A stretch of 37,304 bases of DNA from an uncultured Allobosea sp. (lineage in GTDB: Bacteria; Pseudomonadota; Alphaproteobacteria; Rhizobiales; Beijerinckiaceae): positions 1 through 37,304 of the forward strand of contig NZ_CAMFKW010000049.1 in assembly GCF_945957345.1 (NCBI RefSeq), in the 5' to 3' direction. Both the position numbers and the translations under genes were made by a program. Of the stretch, positions 15,371 to 26,083 are shown piece after piece (within the stretch, counting starts at the first letter, position 1; the number at the start of each line of letters is the position of its first letter). The notes under the pieces were generated by a model, which was not told the origin of the DNA, did not search any database, and saw nothing but the letters and a program-made list of their open reading frames with translations.

Positions 15371-16581
15371 TGGCGCTCACCCCGGTCCCCGTCGCGCGCA
15401 AGGCGCTGCTCGACAGCATTCCGGGGCCGACCGGAGCGGAAACCCTGCCGCTGGCGCAATGCGCCTGGCGGGTGCTGGCAGACGAGGTCAAGGCGCTCAG
15501 GACGCAGCCGCCCTTCGCCAATTCCGCCATGGACGGCTATGCCGTGCGCGGCGACGAGATGGCGGAAGGCGTCTCGCTCACGGTGATCGGCGAATCCGCT
15601 GCGGGCCGGGCTTATGAGGGTGCGGTCGAGCCGGGACAGGCTGTGCGCATCTTCACAGGCGCCCCCATGCCGGAGGGTGCCGACACCATCCTGATGCAGG
15701 AAGATGCCGATGGCGTCGGCAGTCCCGTGATCCGCGTGCGCGTGCCCCCGGCCAAGGGCAAGTTCCTGCGTGCGGCAGGGCTCGACTTCCACGAAGGCGA
15801 CGTCCTGCTTTCGGCCGGCCGAGTGCTCGATAGCGCAGCGCTCGGCCTTGCCGCCGCGATGGGACATCCGACCCTGCCGGTCCGGCACAAGCCGCGCGTC
15901 GCGATCCTCGCCACCGGCGACGAGCTGGTGGCGCCGGGCGAACCCGTCGGCCGTGACCAGATCGTCGCCTCGAACTCGTTCTCGCTGGCCGCGCTGGTCG
16001 AGAAGGCCGGCGGTGCCGTGCTCGATCTCGGCATCGCCCGCGACGACCATGCCGATCTCGCCGCGAAGATCGGACAGGCGCGCGATGCGGACGCCGATGT
16101 GCTGATCACGCTGGGCGGCGCCTCCGTGGGCGCGCATGATCTCGTGCAAGAAGCGCTGACGCGCGCCGGCATGGCGCTCGGCTTCTGGAAGATCGCGATG
16201 CGGCCGGGCAAGCCGATGATGACCGGGCGGCTCGGCCGGATGGTCGTGGTCGGTCTGCCGGGCAATCCGGTCTCCTCGATCGTCTGCGGCCATCTCTTCG
16301 TCCTGCCCCTGATCGAGGCCCTGCTCGGCATCGCCGAGGCGGATCGCGACCGCAGCATCCCCGCCATTCTGGGACGCGATATGCCCGGCAATGACGAGCG
16401 CGAGGATTATCTGCGCTCGGAACTGGCGTTGACCGCGGATGGTTGGGTGGCGACGCCCTTCGACCGGCAAGATTCGTCGATGCTCGGCACGCTGGCGCGG
16501 GCGCAGGCCCTGACGATCCGGCCTGCCCATGCTGCTGCGGCGAAGAAAGGCACCCCCTGCCGGATCCTGCCCCTGCGGTAG
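15370..16581 (+). CDS. moeA: Molybdopterin molybdenumtransferase MoeA
   Basis: Inserts molybdate into adenylylated molybdopterin, the last step of Mo-molybdopterin formation. The 403 aa protein has the usual four-domain motifs: [55 protein letters not shown] then [34 protein letters not shown] and [11 protein letters not shown]. The start codon ATG shares its A with the moaC stop. It is the last gene of the trp-mo run; the next gene, lexA, has its own promoter 80 bases downstream. Confidence 0.97.
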   Translation: MALTPVPVARKALLDSIPGPTGAETLPLAQCAWRVLADEVKALRTQPPFANSAMDGYAVRGDEMAEGVSLTVIGESAAGRAYEGAVEPGQAVRIFTGAPMPEGADTILMQEDADGVGSPVIRVRVPPAKGKFLRAAGLDFHEGDVLLSAGRVLDSAALGLAAAMGHPTLPVRHKPRVAILATGDELVAPGEPVGRDQIVASNSFSLAALVEKAGGAVLDLGIARDDHADLAAKIGQARDADADVLITLGGASVGAHDLVQEALTRAGMALGFWKIAMRPGKPMMTGRLGRMVVVGLPGNPVSSIVCGHLFVLPLIEALLGIAEADRDRSIPAILGRDMPGNDEREDYLRSELALTADGWVATPFDRQDSSMLGTLARAQALTIRPAHAAAAKKGTPCRILPLR

Positions 16582-16585
16582 CAGC

Positions 16586-16614
16586 TTGCGGAACACAAGC
16601 AGAACGCGTATGGT
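16586..16614 (+). promoter_or_regulatory. lexA promoter
   Basis: TTGCGG (16586-16591) and TATGGT (16609-16614) are separated by exactly 17 bases, 47 bases before the lexA start. A LexA box fills the spacer and a second, weaker box follows the -10, which is the arrangement expected for an SOS-autoregulated promoter. Confidence 0.65.
16591..16605. promoter_or_regulatory. LexA box 1 (GAAC-N7-GAAC)
   Basis: GAACACAAGCAGAAC is a perfect match, on the reverse strand, to the alphaproteobacterial SOS operator GTTC-N7-GTTC. It lies between the -35 and -10 of the predicted lexA promoter, so bound LexA would block RNA polymerase. Confidence 0.75.
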
Positions 16615-16630
16615 GTTCGTGCTTTGTTTC
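16615..16630. promoter_or_regulatory. Possible second, imperfect LexA box
   Basis: GTTC-N7-GTTT followed by C, one base off the consensus GTTC-N7-GTTC and immediately after the -10. It could give cooperative repression together with box 1, or be chance. Confidence 0.4.
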
Positions 16631-16661
16631 GAATCTGCGCATTGAGGGGCTGGCGGCGACC

Positions 16662-17378
16662 ATGCTGACACGCAAGCAACATGAACTCCTGCGCTTCATC
16701 CAGGAACGCTTGCGCGAAAGTGGCGTGCCGCCCTCCTTCGACGAGATGAAGGACGCGCTCGACCTGCGCTCCAAATCCGGCATCCATCGTCTCATCATGG
16801 CGCTGGAGGAGCGCGGCTTCATCCGCCGCCTGCCGAACCGGGCGCGTGCCCTCGAAGTTATCAAGATGCCGGACGGGCTCGGTGCTCCGACGCCACGTCC
16901 ACGCTTCAGCCCAGCCGTCGTGCAGGGCGGCCTCGGCGCGCAGCCGAGCCTCGCCAAGCCGCGCCCCTCTGCCGCCGCCGAGGACGATGGTCGGCATTCC
17001 ATCGCGATCCCGGTCATGGGCCGCATCGCGGCGGGCACGCCGATCTCGGCGATCCAGAGCCGCAGCCACACCGTCTCGCTGCCTCCCGACATGCTCGGCT
17101 CCGGCGAGCATTATGCGCTCGAAGTACGCGGCGATTCTATGGTCGAAGCCGGCATTCTCGATGGCGATACCGTCGTCATTCGCAGGCAGGACACGGCCAA
17201 TACCGGCGATATCGTCGTCGCTCTGATCGACGACGAGGAAGCCACGCTGAAGCGCCTGCGCAAGCGCGGCTCCTCGATCGCGCTCGAAGCGGCAAACCCG
17301 GCCTATGAGACGCGCGTGCTAGGACCAGACCGGGTCAAGATTCAGGGCCGCCTCGTCAACCTGATGCGGCGCTACTGA
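16662..17378 (+). CDS. lexA: SOS repressor LexA
   Basis: Repressor of the DNA damage response that cleaves itself when stimulated by RecA filaments. The 238 aa protein has an N-terminal winged helix ([16 protein letters not shown], then [15 protein letters not shown], then [17 protein letters not shown]), a long linker (about 70-112) and a C-terminal peptidase. The cleavage site Ala124-Gly125 is in [12 protein letters not shown], catalytic Ser159 in [11 protein letters not shown] and Lys197 in EEATLKRL. The linker is longer than in E. coli LexA (202 aa), as is usual in this group. The gene has its own SOS-type promoter. Its last seven bases overlap the 3' end of convergent comEC. Confidence 0.98.
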   Translation: MLTRKQHELLRFIQERLRESGVPPSFDEMKDALDLRSKSGIHRLIMALEERGFIRRLPNRARALEVIKMPDGLGAPTPRPRFSPAVVQGGLGAQPSLAKPRPSAAAEDDGRHSIAIPVMGRIAAGTPISAIQSRSHTVSLPPDMLGSGEHYALEVRGDSMVEAGILDGDTVVIRRQDTANTGDIVVALIDDEEATLKRLRKRGSSIALEAANPAYETRVLGPDRVKIQGRLVNLMRRY

Positions 17379-19663
17379 AGGCGCTCGGTATCGGCCTCGG
17401 CTTCGGTGTCGACGGCTGGTGTGGGCTGGGCGGTGACCGATTGACTGGCGGGACGCTTGCTCGGTTCCGCCGGACGGCGCTCGCGCCGGCGGGTCCAGGG
17501 CCGGTCGGCCGCATTCGGCTCGGAGACATGGCTGCTCCAGCCCGATGCCGTACGATAGAGCGAGGTCGCGCCGTCGCGCGATAGGGCCATGCGCTCGATC
17601 AGGCGGGCCTTGCAGGCGCCGCTCCAGGGGATCGCGGTGACGACGAGATCGGCCCTGAGGCAGTCCTCGATAATGGCCAGACGCTCACGCGTATAAGAGA
17701 TGGTACGCTTGTCGGCCGTCTGCGCGACGCAGGCCAGCCGGTCGCAAGTGACGCCCGCTCGCAGCGTGGGGTCGTCCGGCGAACGGCTGTCGCCATCGGA
17801 GGCGAGCCATTGCTGCAGGACGAAGCGGCTGGGCTTGCCGGCGATGGCGAGGCGACCGTCCGGGCCGCGCACGGCCAATCCCGAGCCGTCGCGCTCGATC
17901 AGGATTTCCGGCCGCTCCGGCTTGCCGGCGATGGCGACGCCACCGATCAGGGGAAGCACCGCCAGCCAGCGCCAGGCCGTGGTCCAGAGCGTCAGCCAGA
18001 GCAAGGTCACCGAGAAGCAGCCGAGCACCGCCGGGCCGAAGGCCGCGACCGTCACGGTGGAATGGTCGATGGTCGCGACCCAGTGCGCGACCTTGAGCAC
18101 GGCATCGGAGGCGAGCCCCATCAGGGCCCAGGCCGGCCAGTCGAGGCCGAAGGGATAGGCCAACACGCCGAACACCGCCGCCGGCATCACGAAAAGCGAA
18201 ACGAAGGGCAGCGCCATGGCGTTGCCGAGCAGGCCGAAGGGATTGAAGGTCTGGAAATGGTAGGCGCCGAAGGGCGCCGTCGCCGCGGTCGCCAGCATCG
18301 TGGTGACGACGATTCCCAGCGACGCGGTCCAGATCGGTCCGATGGGCCAAGGCAGGGCCGATGGCGGCTCGGTTCGATCTCGTCTCTCCCAGCGTTCGGC
18401 GAAGGCGATCAGCGCCGCGACAGCGCCGAAGGACATCTGGAAGCTCGGTCCGAGCAGGGCTTCGGGCTCGCGCAGCAGCACGATGATCGCGGCAAGCGCG
18501 AGATTGCGCATGCTGAGCGCGGCGCGATCGACCAGGATCGCGCCGAGCATGACCAGCGTCATGATCAGCGAACGCTCGGTCGCGACATCGCTGCCCGAGA
18601 AGATGCAATAGCCGGTCGCCCCGACCATGGCCGCCACGGCCGCGATCTTCTTGACCGGCCAGTGCAGAGCCACCGTCTGCGAAAGGACCAGGAGCGCGCG
18701 CACCAGCCAGAAGATCGTTCCGGCCGCGAGCACCATATGCAGGCCGGAGATCGAGACGATGTGATAGATGCCGGCGGCGCGCAGATCATTGTTGGTCGCT
18801 TCGGTGATTAGGCCGCGCTTGCCGGTGACGAGCGCGGCGGCAACAGCCCCGCCCTGCCCGCCTCCGACATCGGCGATGCGTTTGGTCAGGGCATTGCGTG
18901 CCTGGTCGATCATCACGTCGATCGCGAGGCGGGTCGGCATCGGATAGGGCGCGGGCGCCAGCGCGATCTTGCCGGATAGGCTGCCGACCGCACCGATCCC
19001 GCGGAAGAAAGCGTCGCGACCGAAATCGTAGCCGCCCGCCCGCGCCGGCCCCGGCGGCGGCAGCAAGCGCGCGGTCGCGACGATATGATCGCCCGGCGCC
19101 ACCCCGCCGGAGCGCATGCTGACGCGGACGCGCTTCGGTCGTTGGTCAGCCGGCACATTGGCGAGATCCGTGACCAGCAGCACGATCCGCGCGCCCTTGT
19201 CGCGCGCTTCGACGCTCTCGACGAAACCGCTCAGTTTGCCGATGCGCGAGCGTTCCAGCATCGGTGCGGCGATATCGGCCGTGCGCCAGACCCCGGCGGC
19301 GAAGCCGGCAAAGGCGGCGGCCATCGCGAGGCAGGCCATTGATGCGAGCGGGCGCAAGCGCAGGGCGAAAGCTGCCGCGCCGCTGAGGCCCAAGCCGAGC
19401 AGCGGCGCCCATAAGGCCGGCTCACGATCGGCCGTGAAATAGAGCAGGATGCCGACGCCCATCGCGATGGGCAGCCAGAGGAAGGGCCGGCGCCGTTCGG
19501 CCTCCAGCGCGAAGCTGCGCCGGAAATGCAGCCACAGCAGGCGAAGCAGGGGACGAAGGCTTGCCGCCGGCGGAACGACGGCACTGATGCGAGCCGGCAA
19601 GGCATCGGCGCCCGCGCCGCGCCGGCCCTGTGCCCGCTCCTGCCCCGGCGGTGCCGGCTGCAT
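17372..19663 (-). CDS. comEC: ComEC/Rec2-family inner-membrane DNA channel-like protein
   Basis: A 763 aa polytopic membrane protein. The N-terminal membrane segments (about 62-125) are followed by a DUF4131-like soluble part (about 140-240), then the competence domain starting near 270 with [20 protein letters not shown] and [17 protein letters not shown] (306-310 SGLHM). More helices follow to about residue 560. The C-terminal 200 residues are soluble and end in a charged, low-complexity tail. I see no HxHxDH motif, so the metallo-beta-lactamase-like domain of Bacillus ComEC is missing, as is common in alphaproteobacteria. ComEC moves single-stranded DNA across the inner membrane during transformation. 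No other competence gene is in the window, so natural competence cannot be concluded. Confidence 0.9.
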   Translation of the reverse strand: MQPAPPGQERAQGRRGAGADALPARISAVVPPAASLRPLLRLLWLHFRRSFALEAERRRPFLWLPIAMGVGILLYFTADREPALWAPLLGLGLSGAAAFALRLRPLASMACLAMAAAFAGFAAGVWRTADIAAPMLERSRIGKLSGFVESVEARDKGARIVLLVTDLANVPADQRPKRVRVSMRSGGVAPGDHIVATARLLPPPGPARAGGYDFGRDAFFRGIGAVGSLSGKIALAPAPYPMPTRLAIDVMIDQARNALTKRIADVGGGQGGAVAAALVTGKRGLITEATNNDLRAAGIYHIVSISGLHMVLAAGTIFWLVRALLVLSQTVALHWPVKKIAAVAAMVGATGYCIFSGSDVATERSLIMTLVMLGAILVDRAALSMRNLALAAIIVLLREPEALLGPSFQMSFGAVAALIAFAERWERRDRTEPPSALPWPIGPIWTASLGIVVTTMLATAATAPFGAYHFQTFNPFGLLGNAMALPFVSLFVMPAAVFGVLAYPFGLDWPAWALMGLASDAVLKVAHWVATIDHSTVTVAAFGPAVLGCFSVTLLWLTLWTTAWRWLAVLPLIGGVAIAGKPERPEILIERDGSGLAVRGPDGRLAIAGKPSRFVLQQWLASDGDSRSPDDPTLRAGVTCDRLACVAQTADKRTISYTRERLAIIEDCLRADLVVTAIPWSGACKARLIERMALSRDGATSLYRTASGWSSHVSEPNAADRPWTRRRERRPAEPSKRPASQSVTAQPTPAVDTEAEADTERLQ

Positions 19664-19818
19664 CGCCCGCTCTCCCCCAGCCGACGCTGCGATTTGACCG
19701 CTTAGCGTTCCGGCAAAGCCATGTTACAGGGCGCGCGCCAGTTGTCATGCCACGACTTTGGCACCATCCCCTGTCTTGCCCCGGACGGCCCTGCGCCGCC
19801 CGGCCGGAGTTTCCTCCC

Positions 19819-21240
19819 ATGAGCAACGCCGTCGTCACGCGCTTTGCGCCCTCGCCCACCGGATTCCTGCATATCGGCGGAGCCCGGACCGCGCTGTTCA
19901 ACTGGCTCTATGCCCGCCGGCAAGGCGGCAAGATGCTGCTGCGCATCGAGGATACCGACCGCGAACGCTCGACCGATGCGGCGATCGCTGCGATTCTCGA
20001 CGGGCTGGAATGGCTCGGGCTCGATTGGGACGGGCAGACCGTCTACCAGTTCCAGCGCGCCGCGCGGCATCGCGAGGTGGCTGAGCAGATGCTTGCCGCC
20101 GGCAAGGCCTATCATTGCTACGCGACCCCGGCCGAGCTCGAGGAAATGCGCGAGAAGGCCCGCGCCGAGGGCAAGCCGCTGCGCTACGATGGGCGCTGGC
20201 GCGACCGCGATCCCGCGACCGCACCGGCCGGTGCCAAGCCGGTGATCCGCCTCAAGGCGCCGCAGACCGGCGAGACCGTGGTCAATGACGAGGTCCAGGG
20301 CCGCGTCGTCTGGCAGAACGAGAATCTCGACGACCTCGTGCTGCTGCGCTCGGACGGCACGCCGACCTATATGCTCGCCGTGGTGGTCGACGACCACGAC
20401 ATGGGTGTGACCCATATCATCCGCGGCGACGACCACCTGACCAATGCCGCCCGCCAGACCCAGATCTACGACGCGCTTGGCTGGGACGTGCCGAGCATGT
20501 CGCATATCCCACTGATCCACGGCGCGGACGGCGCCAAGCTCTCGAAGCGCCATGGCGCGCTCGGCATCGATGCCTATCGCTCGATGGGCTATCTGCCGGC
20601 GGCTTTGCGCAACTATCTGGTGCGTCTCGGCTGGAGCCATGGCGACCAGGAAGTCTTCTCCACCCAGGAGATGATCGACGCCTTCAAGCTCTCTTCGATC
20701 GGCCGCTCGCCGGCGCGCTTCGACTACGCCAAGCTGGAGAACCTCAACGGCCTCTACATGCGCCAGTCCAGCGACGCCGATCTGCTCGCTGCGCTCAAGG
20801 TCATTCTGCCGGAGATCGGGCCTGGGCGTGGGGTCGGCGCCACGCTGTCTCCGGAGCTGGAGGCGAAGTTCCTCGCAGCGATGCCCGGCCTCAAGGAACG
20901 GGCCAAGACGCTGATCGAACTGCTCGACAGCGCCTTCTATCTCTATGCCCAGCGCCCGCTGCAGCTCGACGAGAAGGCCAAGGGCCTGCTCGACGAAGCC
21001 GCACGCCAGCGCCTGCCGAAGATCGCGGAGAAACTCGCTGCCGTGAGCGACTGGTCGCCGGCGCCGCTGGAAGCGGCGGTTCGCGCCTATGTCGAGGAGA
21101 GCGGGCTGAAGCTCGGCCAGGCGGCGCAGCCGCTGCGCGCCGCGCTGACCGGCCGTGCGATGTCGCCGGGCCTGTTCGACGTCATGGCCGTTCTCGGCCG
21201 CGACGAGACGCTCGCCCGGCTCGCCGATCAGGCTACCTGA
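19819..21240 (+). CDS. gltX: Glutamyl-tRNA synthetase GltX
   Basis: Class I aminoacyl-tRNA synthetase, 473 aa. The HIGH-type motif is in [20 protein letters not shown] (8-27) and the KMSKS-type motif is KLSKRHG in [18 protein letters not shown]. Other family segments are [28 protein letters not shown] and [16 protein letters not shown] chose ATG 19819; the frame is open upstream to 19630 but that region is the divergent leader shared with comEC. Many alphaproteobacteria use a non-discriminating GltX that also charges tRNA-Gln and rely on GatCAB; I cannot judge specificity from the sequence by eye. Confidence 0.97.
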   Translation: MSNAVVTRFAPSPTGFLHIGGARTALFNWLYARRQGGKMLLRIEDTDRERSTDAAIAAILDGLEWLGLDWDGQTVYQFQRAARHREVAEQMLAAGKAYHCYATPAELEEMREKARAEGKPLRYDGRWRDRDPATAPAGAKPVIRLKAPQTGETVVNDEVQGRVVWQNENLDDLVLLRSDGTPTYMLAVVVDDHDMGVTHIIRGDDHLTNAARQTQIYDALGWDVPSMSHIPLIHGADGAKLSKRHGALGIDAYRSMGYLPAALRNYLVRLGWSHGDQEVFSTQEMIDAFKLSSIGRSPARFDYAKLENLNGLYMRQSSDADLLAALKVILPEIGPGRGVGATLSPELEAKFLAAMPGLKERAKTLIELLDSAFYLYAQRPLQLDEKAKGLLDEAARQRLPKIAEKLAAVSDWSPAPLEAAVRAYVEESGLKLGQAAQPLRAALTGRAMSPGLFDVMAVLGRDETLARLADQAT

Positions 21241-21612
21241 AGCACCTCCAGCCGCGGTTTTTGCCTGCCCGGCAAGTCATCGGGCTTCGCATCAGATCCC
21301 CCCGCCGCGGCCCTGCAAAAGGTCGCGGCGGAGCTGCTCGCGCAGATATGAGCGGAACGCGGTTCCAACCGCCTTTTGGCTCGGTTGAATGCACTGCGCA
21401 AATGGTCTAGTGACGCGCAAGTGCATTGCAACGCGGCGACGCGGGCATGCACGAATATTGCTTGTAAATCAGTCACATGGACCGTCTCCCCCCGTCTCCT
21501 TCCGACATCTGGCCGTCACATCGCGGACTTCGGATGAAAGACGCCCGGCGCGAAAGCGCGGAGAGGCGAAACCGGGGCTGAACAGCAGCGAGCCTTGAAA
21601 GGATCGGTATCG
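21241..21612 (+). other. Intergenic region upstream of gltA (no gene seen)
   Basis: These 372 bases between gltX and gltA hold no convincing coding frame; the small frames on both strands have no family features. It contains an imperfect inverted repeat (21385-21431), an AT-richer patch near 21451-21475 and a purine-rich leader with AAAGGA as the gltA ribosome site. No clear gltX terminator is visible. Confidence 0.6.
21385..21431. promoter_or_regulatory. Inverted repeat overlapping a possible gltA promoter
   Basis: TTGAATGCACTGCGC (21385-21399) and GCGCAAGTGCATTGCAA (21415-21431) are inverted copies, allowing a one-base bulge in each arm. TTGAAT (21385-21390) and TAGTGA (21408-21413), 17 bases apart, could be the -35 and -10, placing one arm over the -35 and the other just after the -10. 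This layout suits an operator, but it is seen by eye only. Confidence 0.35.
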
Positions 21613-22902
<1,290 letters not shown>

Positions 22903-22928
22903 TCGCAGCTTTCAGAGATCGCCGACCA

Positions 22929-22962
22929 GGGCGCGGTGGTTTCCACCGCGCCCTTATTGTTT
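22929..22962 (+). terminator. Rho-independent terminator of gltA
   Basis: A perfect eleven-base GC-rich stem (GGGCGCGGTGG / CCACCGCGCCC) with a TTT loop is followed by TTATTGTTT. It begins 27 bases after the gltA stop. Confidence 0.92.
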
Positions 22963-23039
22963 CTGATGATTGATGCTTCCGGCGCGGCTGATCCAGCCGG
23001 CGGGGCAGATAAAATCGGGTCATTCACGGAGATCCGTTC

Positions 23040-24029
23040 ATGACCGAAAGCCGCTTTCTCGACCGCCGCTCCTTCCTGATCGCAGCCGGAGCCGCAGGCC
23101 TCGCCGGCACGCAGGCACGCGCCCAGGCCACCTTCCCGACTCGACCGGTTACGCTGATCGTGCCCTTCGCGGCCGGCGGCTCGACCGATATCGTCGCGCG
23201 GCTCGTCGGCCAAAAGATGGGCGAGATCCTCGGCCAGAGCGTGGTGATCGAGAACCGTGCCGGGGCCGGCGGCAATATCGGCTCCACTGCGGTCGCCCGC
23301 GCACAAGCTGACGGCTACACGCTGCTGCTCGGCACGATCTCGACGCACGCCCTCAACCCCGCCATCCTGAAGACGGTGACCTTCGATGCCGTGAAGGACT
23401 TCACGCCGATCTCGCTGCTCGCGATCGTGCCGAATGTCATGGTCGTGCATCCGGATTTCCCGGCCAAGACGGTCAAGGAAGTGCTCGCGGTGCTGAAGGC
23501 CAATCCGGGCAAGTACTCCTATGCCTCCTCCGGCGTCGGCACGCCGCTGCATCTCTCGGGCGAGCTGTTCAAGTCGCTTGGCGGCGTGCAGATGAATCAT
23601 GTGCCGTATCGCGGCGCCGGGCCGGCCCTGAACGACGTCGTCGCGGGCGCGGTGCCGATCATGTTCGACAACCTGCCCTCCTCCGCCGGCTTCATCCGGA
23701 ACGGGCAGTTGCGGGCGATCGGCGTCACCACGAAGGAGCGCGTCGCCTCGTTCCCGGATCTCCCGACCATCGCCGAAGGGGGCCTAGCCGGCTATGAGAC
23801 CTATACTTGGAATGCGCTGTTCGGCCCGGCCAACATGCCGCGCCCGGTCGTCGAGAAGATCAACCAGGCCGCGAACCAGGCGCTGAAGGACGAGGCCGTC
23901 AAGAAGAAGCTCAGCGATGTCAGCGCCGATATCGTCGGCTCGACGCCGGAGCAACTCGGCGAGCATGTCAAGGTCGAGCTCGCCAAATGGGCGCCGATCG
24001 CCAAGGCATCGGGCGCCGTCGTCGAGTAA
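23040..24029 (+). CDS. Bug/TctC-family periplasmic solute receptor (orphan)
   Basis: A 329 aa exported binding protein of the Bug (Bordetella uptake gene) family, the receptor type of tripartite tricarboxylate transporters. It has an N-terminal signal (FLDRRSFLIAAGAAGLAG), with twin arginines that could mean Tat export. The family core follows: FPTRPVTLIVPFAAGGSTDI, NRAGAGGNIGSTAVARAQAD, GYTLLLGTISTHALNP, MNHVPYRGAGPALNDVVAG and PDLPTIAEGGLAGYE. Ligands are usually carboxylates such as citrate or aromatic acids; none can be assigned here. TctA and TctB membrane partners are absent, which is common for this family. GGAGATCC precedes the ATG. The gene is convergent with lpxB, six bases apart. 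Confidence 0.93.
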   Translation: MTESRFLDRRSFLIAAGAAGLAGTQARAQATFPTRPVTLIVPFAAGGSTDIVARLVGQKMGEILGQSVVIENRAGAGGNIGSTAVARAQADGYTLLLGTISTHALNPAILKTVTFDAVKDFTPISLLAIVPNVMVVHPDFPAKTVKEVLAVLKANPGKYSYASSGVGTPLHLSGELFKSLGGVQMNHVPYRGAGPALNDVVAGAVPIMFDNLPSSAGFIRNGQLRAIGVTTKERVASFPDLPTIAEGGLAGYETYTWNALFGPANMPRPVVEKINQAANQALKDEAVKKKLSDVSADIVGSTPEQLGEHVKVELAKWAPIAKASGAVVE

Positions 24030-24035
24030 GCCGGC

Positions 24036-25223
24036 TCAGGCTTCCAGCGCCTCGCGGCCTTTCCGCGAGGCCACCAGCTCCAGCGCAGCCGCGACGGCGT
24101 TCGCCGCCGGGCTCGGTCCGGCCGAGCGCATGATCGTCTCGACCTCGGCGAAGCCGTCGAGCTGTTCCCGGCGCTTGTCGCCCCTAGCCATCGCGGCGAG
24201 CAGATGGCCGCTCAGCGCCTCCGCCGACGCCTCTTCCTGAATGAATTCCGGAACGATGCTGCGGCCGAGGATCAGGTTGGGCAGGATCACGCTCGGCAGC
24301 TTGACGAGGCGCCGGGCCAGGAAGGCCTCCCAGGCAGCGCCGCGATAGGCTGCGACGGTAGGCACCTGCGACAGGGCGAGTTCCAGCGTCACGGTGCCGG
24401 ATGCCGCCAGCGCCGCACGGGCTTCCCGGAAAGCCGCGAGCTTCTCGGCGTCGCCCGTCACAATCTCCGGTACGACCCGCCAATGCGCTGCCGCCTCGGC
24501 AATCATCGGCTGCAGCCGCTGGACCGCCGGCAGGACGAAACGCGCACCCGGAACCGCAGCCGAGACCTTCGCCACTGCCTCGCCGAAGACCGGCATCAGA
24601 TGATGAATCTCGGAGCGCCGGCTGCCGGGAAGGACGAGCACCAGCGGCCGCTCGGCATCGTCGCGCCGGCGCTGCTCCTCGGCATCGGGGCGCATCTCGG
24701 CGAGCCGCTCCATCAGGGGATGGCCGACATAGACCGTCTCGGGACCGTGCAGGCGGGCGAGCGCGGCGGGCTCGAAGGGCAGCAGGGCCAGGATGCGGTC
24801 GACATGCGGCGCCATCCGCCGGGCGCGGCCGGAGCGCCAGGCCCAGACGCTGGGGCAGACCCAATGCACGATCGGGATGGAGGGCGCGCGCGCCCTCACC
24901 TTCTTGGCGACACGCAGGCAGAAATCCGGGCTGTCGACCGTCAGCAGCAGGTCGGGCTGAAACGCAGCGATGCCGCGCGCCGCATCCTCCATCCGCCGCA
25001 ACAGCAGCGGCAGGCGCGCGATCACCGGGCCGAAGCCCATCACGGCGATATCGGCCTGGGGAAAGAGCGATTTCAGCCCCGCTTCCGACAGACCGTGATC
25101 GCCCACGCCGCAAAGCTCGATCGTGCGATCGCCAAGCCGCTCGCGCAGGGCGGAGAGGAAGCGCAGGGCCAGGGCATCGCCCGACGCCTCGCCGGCGATG
25201 ATCGCCAGGCGGAACGGCCGCAT
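24036..25223 (-). CDS. lpxB: Lipid-A-disaccharide synthase LpxB
   Basis: GT19-family glycosyltransferase that joins UDP-2,3-diacylglucosamine and lipid X to form the lipid A disaccharide on the inner face of the inner membrane. The 395 aa protein starts LAIIAGEASGDALALRFL. It has GVGDHGLSEAGLKSLFPQ, IAVMGFGPVIARLPLLLRRM, TVDSPDFCLRVAKKVR, VHWVCPSVWAWRSGRARRM and VLPGSRRSEIHHLMPVF. Its ATG overlaps the lpxI stop in TGATG. It is the last gene of the envelope run, ending six bases from the convergent Bug receptor gene. Confidence 0.98.
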   Translation of the reverse strand: MRPFRLAIIAGEASGDALALRFLSALRERLGDRTIELCGVGDHGLSEAGLKSLFPQADIAVMGFGPVIARLPLLLRRMEDAARGIAAFQPDLLLTVDSPDFCLRVAKKVRARAPSIPIVHWVCPSVWAWRSGRARRMAPHVDRILALLPFEPAALARLHGPETVYVGHPLMERLAEMRPDAEEQRRRDDAERPLVLVLPGSRRSEIHHLMPVFGEAVAKVSAAVPGARFVLPAVQRLQPMIAEAAAHWRVVPEIVTGDAEKLAAFREARAALAASGTVTLELALSQVPTVAAYRGAAWEAFLARRLVKLPSVILPNLILGRSIVPEFIQEEASAEALSGHLLAAMARGDKRREQLDGFAEVETIMRSAGPSPAANAVAAALELVASRKGREALEA

Positions 25224-26083
25224 CAGGGAAAGCCCTCGACGAAGAGGCCGAGCTGGTCCGCCTGACGGCCAAGCGCCGCCCGATCGCCGACCAGGACCTG
25301 ACCAGCCCGGACGCCGATGCCGGAGAGGCCCGCCTCGGCGATATTGCGCAAAGTGTCCGGGCCGATGGCGGGCATGTCGACGCGCAGGTCCTGCCCGGTC
25401 TTCGGCACCTTCACCAGGAAGCCGTCACCCTTGCCGATCTTGAGGCGTCCGCGCGCCACCATGTCGGCGACCCGCCGGATCATCGCATCCGTGCCTTCCG
25501 CCGCCTCGATCGCGACGACGCGATGATCGGCCAGGATCGCCGCCTGCCCGACATCGAAGGGCGAGAGCGTCGCCAGCAAGGTAAAGCCTCGCTCAAGCTC
25601 GGCGCGCTGCTCCGCATTGACCTGCTTGCGGCCCAGGGCGCCCAGCGGGGCTGTCATCTCCGGCGCGATATCCGCCGGTCCATGAACCCGAAAGCCCTGC
25701 ATCTCGAAGAAGCGCACGACACCGCGCAGGAGATGATCGTCCCCGCCCTGGAACGCCTTGGCGAAATGCGGCAGATATTTCAGCGTTGAGACCTCGGGAC
25801 GCAGCGAGCCGAAGCTCGGCCGCGGCAGGGCACCCAGCATGACGATATCGGCGATGCCGCGCCGACGCAGCTCTTCGAGCAGGCTGCCGAGCTGGCCCAG
25901 ACGATAGCGTTGGATATCCGCGCCTTCGCCGAAGGCTTCGGGATCGGCCGCGCCGTCGAGCGCCGCGATATAGGGGCGCTCACCATGGCCGATCACGATG
26001 CGCGCGAGCTGGAGCGGGTAGTCGCCGCTCCCCGCGATCATCGCGAGCGGGCCGCGGGCCGCGCCTTGCGGATCGACGCTCAC
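25223..26083 (-). CDS. lpxI: UDP-2,3-diacylglucosamine pyrophosphatase LpxI
   Basis: Cleaves UDP-2,3-diacylglucosamine to lipid X, the step before LpxB. The group uses LpxI in place of the LpxH found in E. coli. The 286 aa protein has PLAMIAGSGDYPLQLARIV, GQLGSLLEELRRRGI then VMLGALPRPSF, QGGDDHLLRGVVRFFE, DVGQAAILADHRVVAIEAAE and GTDAMIRRVADM, then KVPKTGQDLRVDMPAIGPDT. I chose GTG at 26083 because it overlaps the lpxA stop in GTGA. The frame opens to a TTG at 26116 inside lpxA, which is less likely. Confidence 0.95.
   Translation of the reverse strand: MSVDPQGAARGPLAMIAGSGDYPLQLARIVIGHGERPYIAALDGAADPEAFGEGADIQRYRLGQLGSLLEELRRRGIADIVMLGALPRPSFGSLRPEVSTLKYLPHFAKAFQGGDDHLLRGVVRFFEMQGFRVHGPADIAPEMTAPLGALGRKQVNAEQRAELERGFTLLATLSPFDVGQAAILADHRVVAIEAAEGTDAMIRRVADMVARGRLKIGKGDGFLVKVPKTGQDLRVDMPAIGPDTLRNIAEAGLSGIGVRAGQVLVGDRAALGRQADQLGLFVEGFP

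Noticed and set aside
15349..16671. Minus-strand open frame of 440 codons opposite moeA
   Set aside because: Antisense shadow of MoeA, rich in His, Arg, Asp; no motif.
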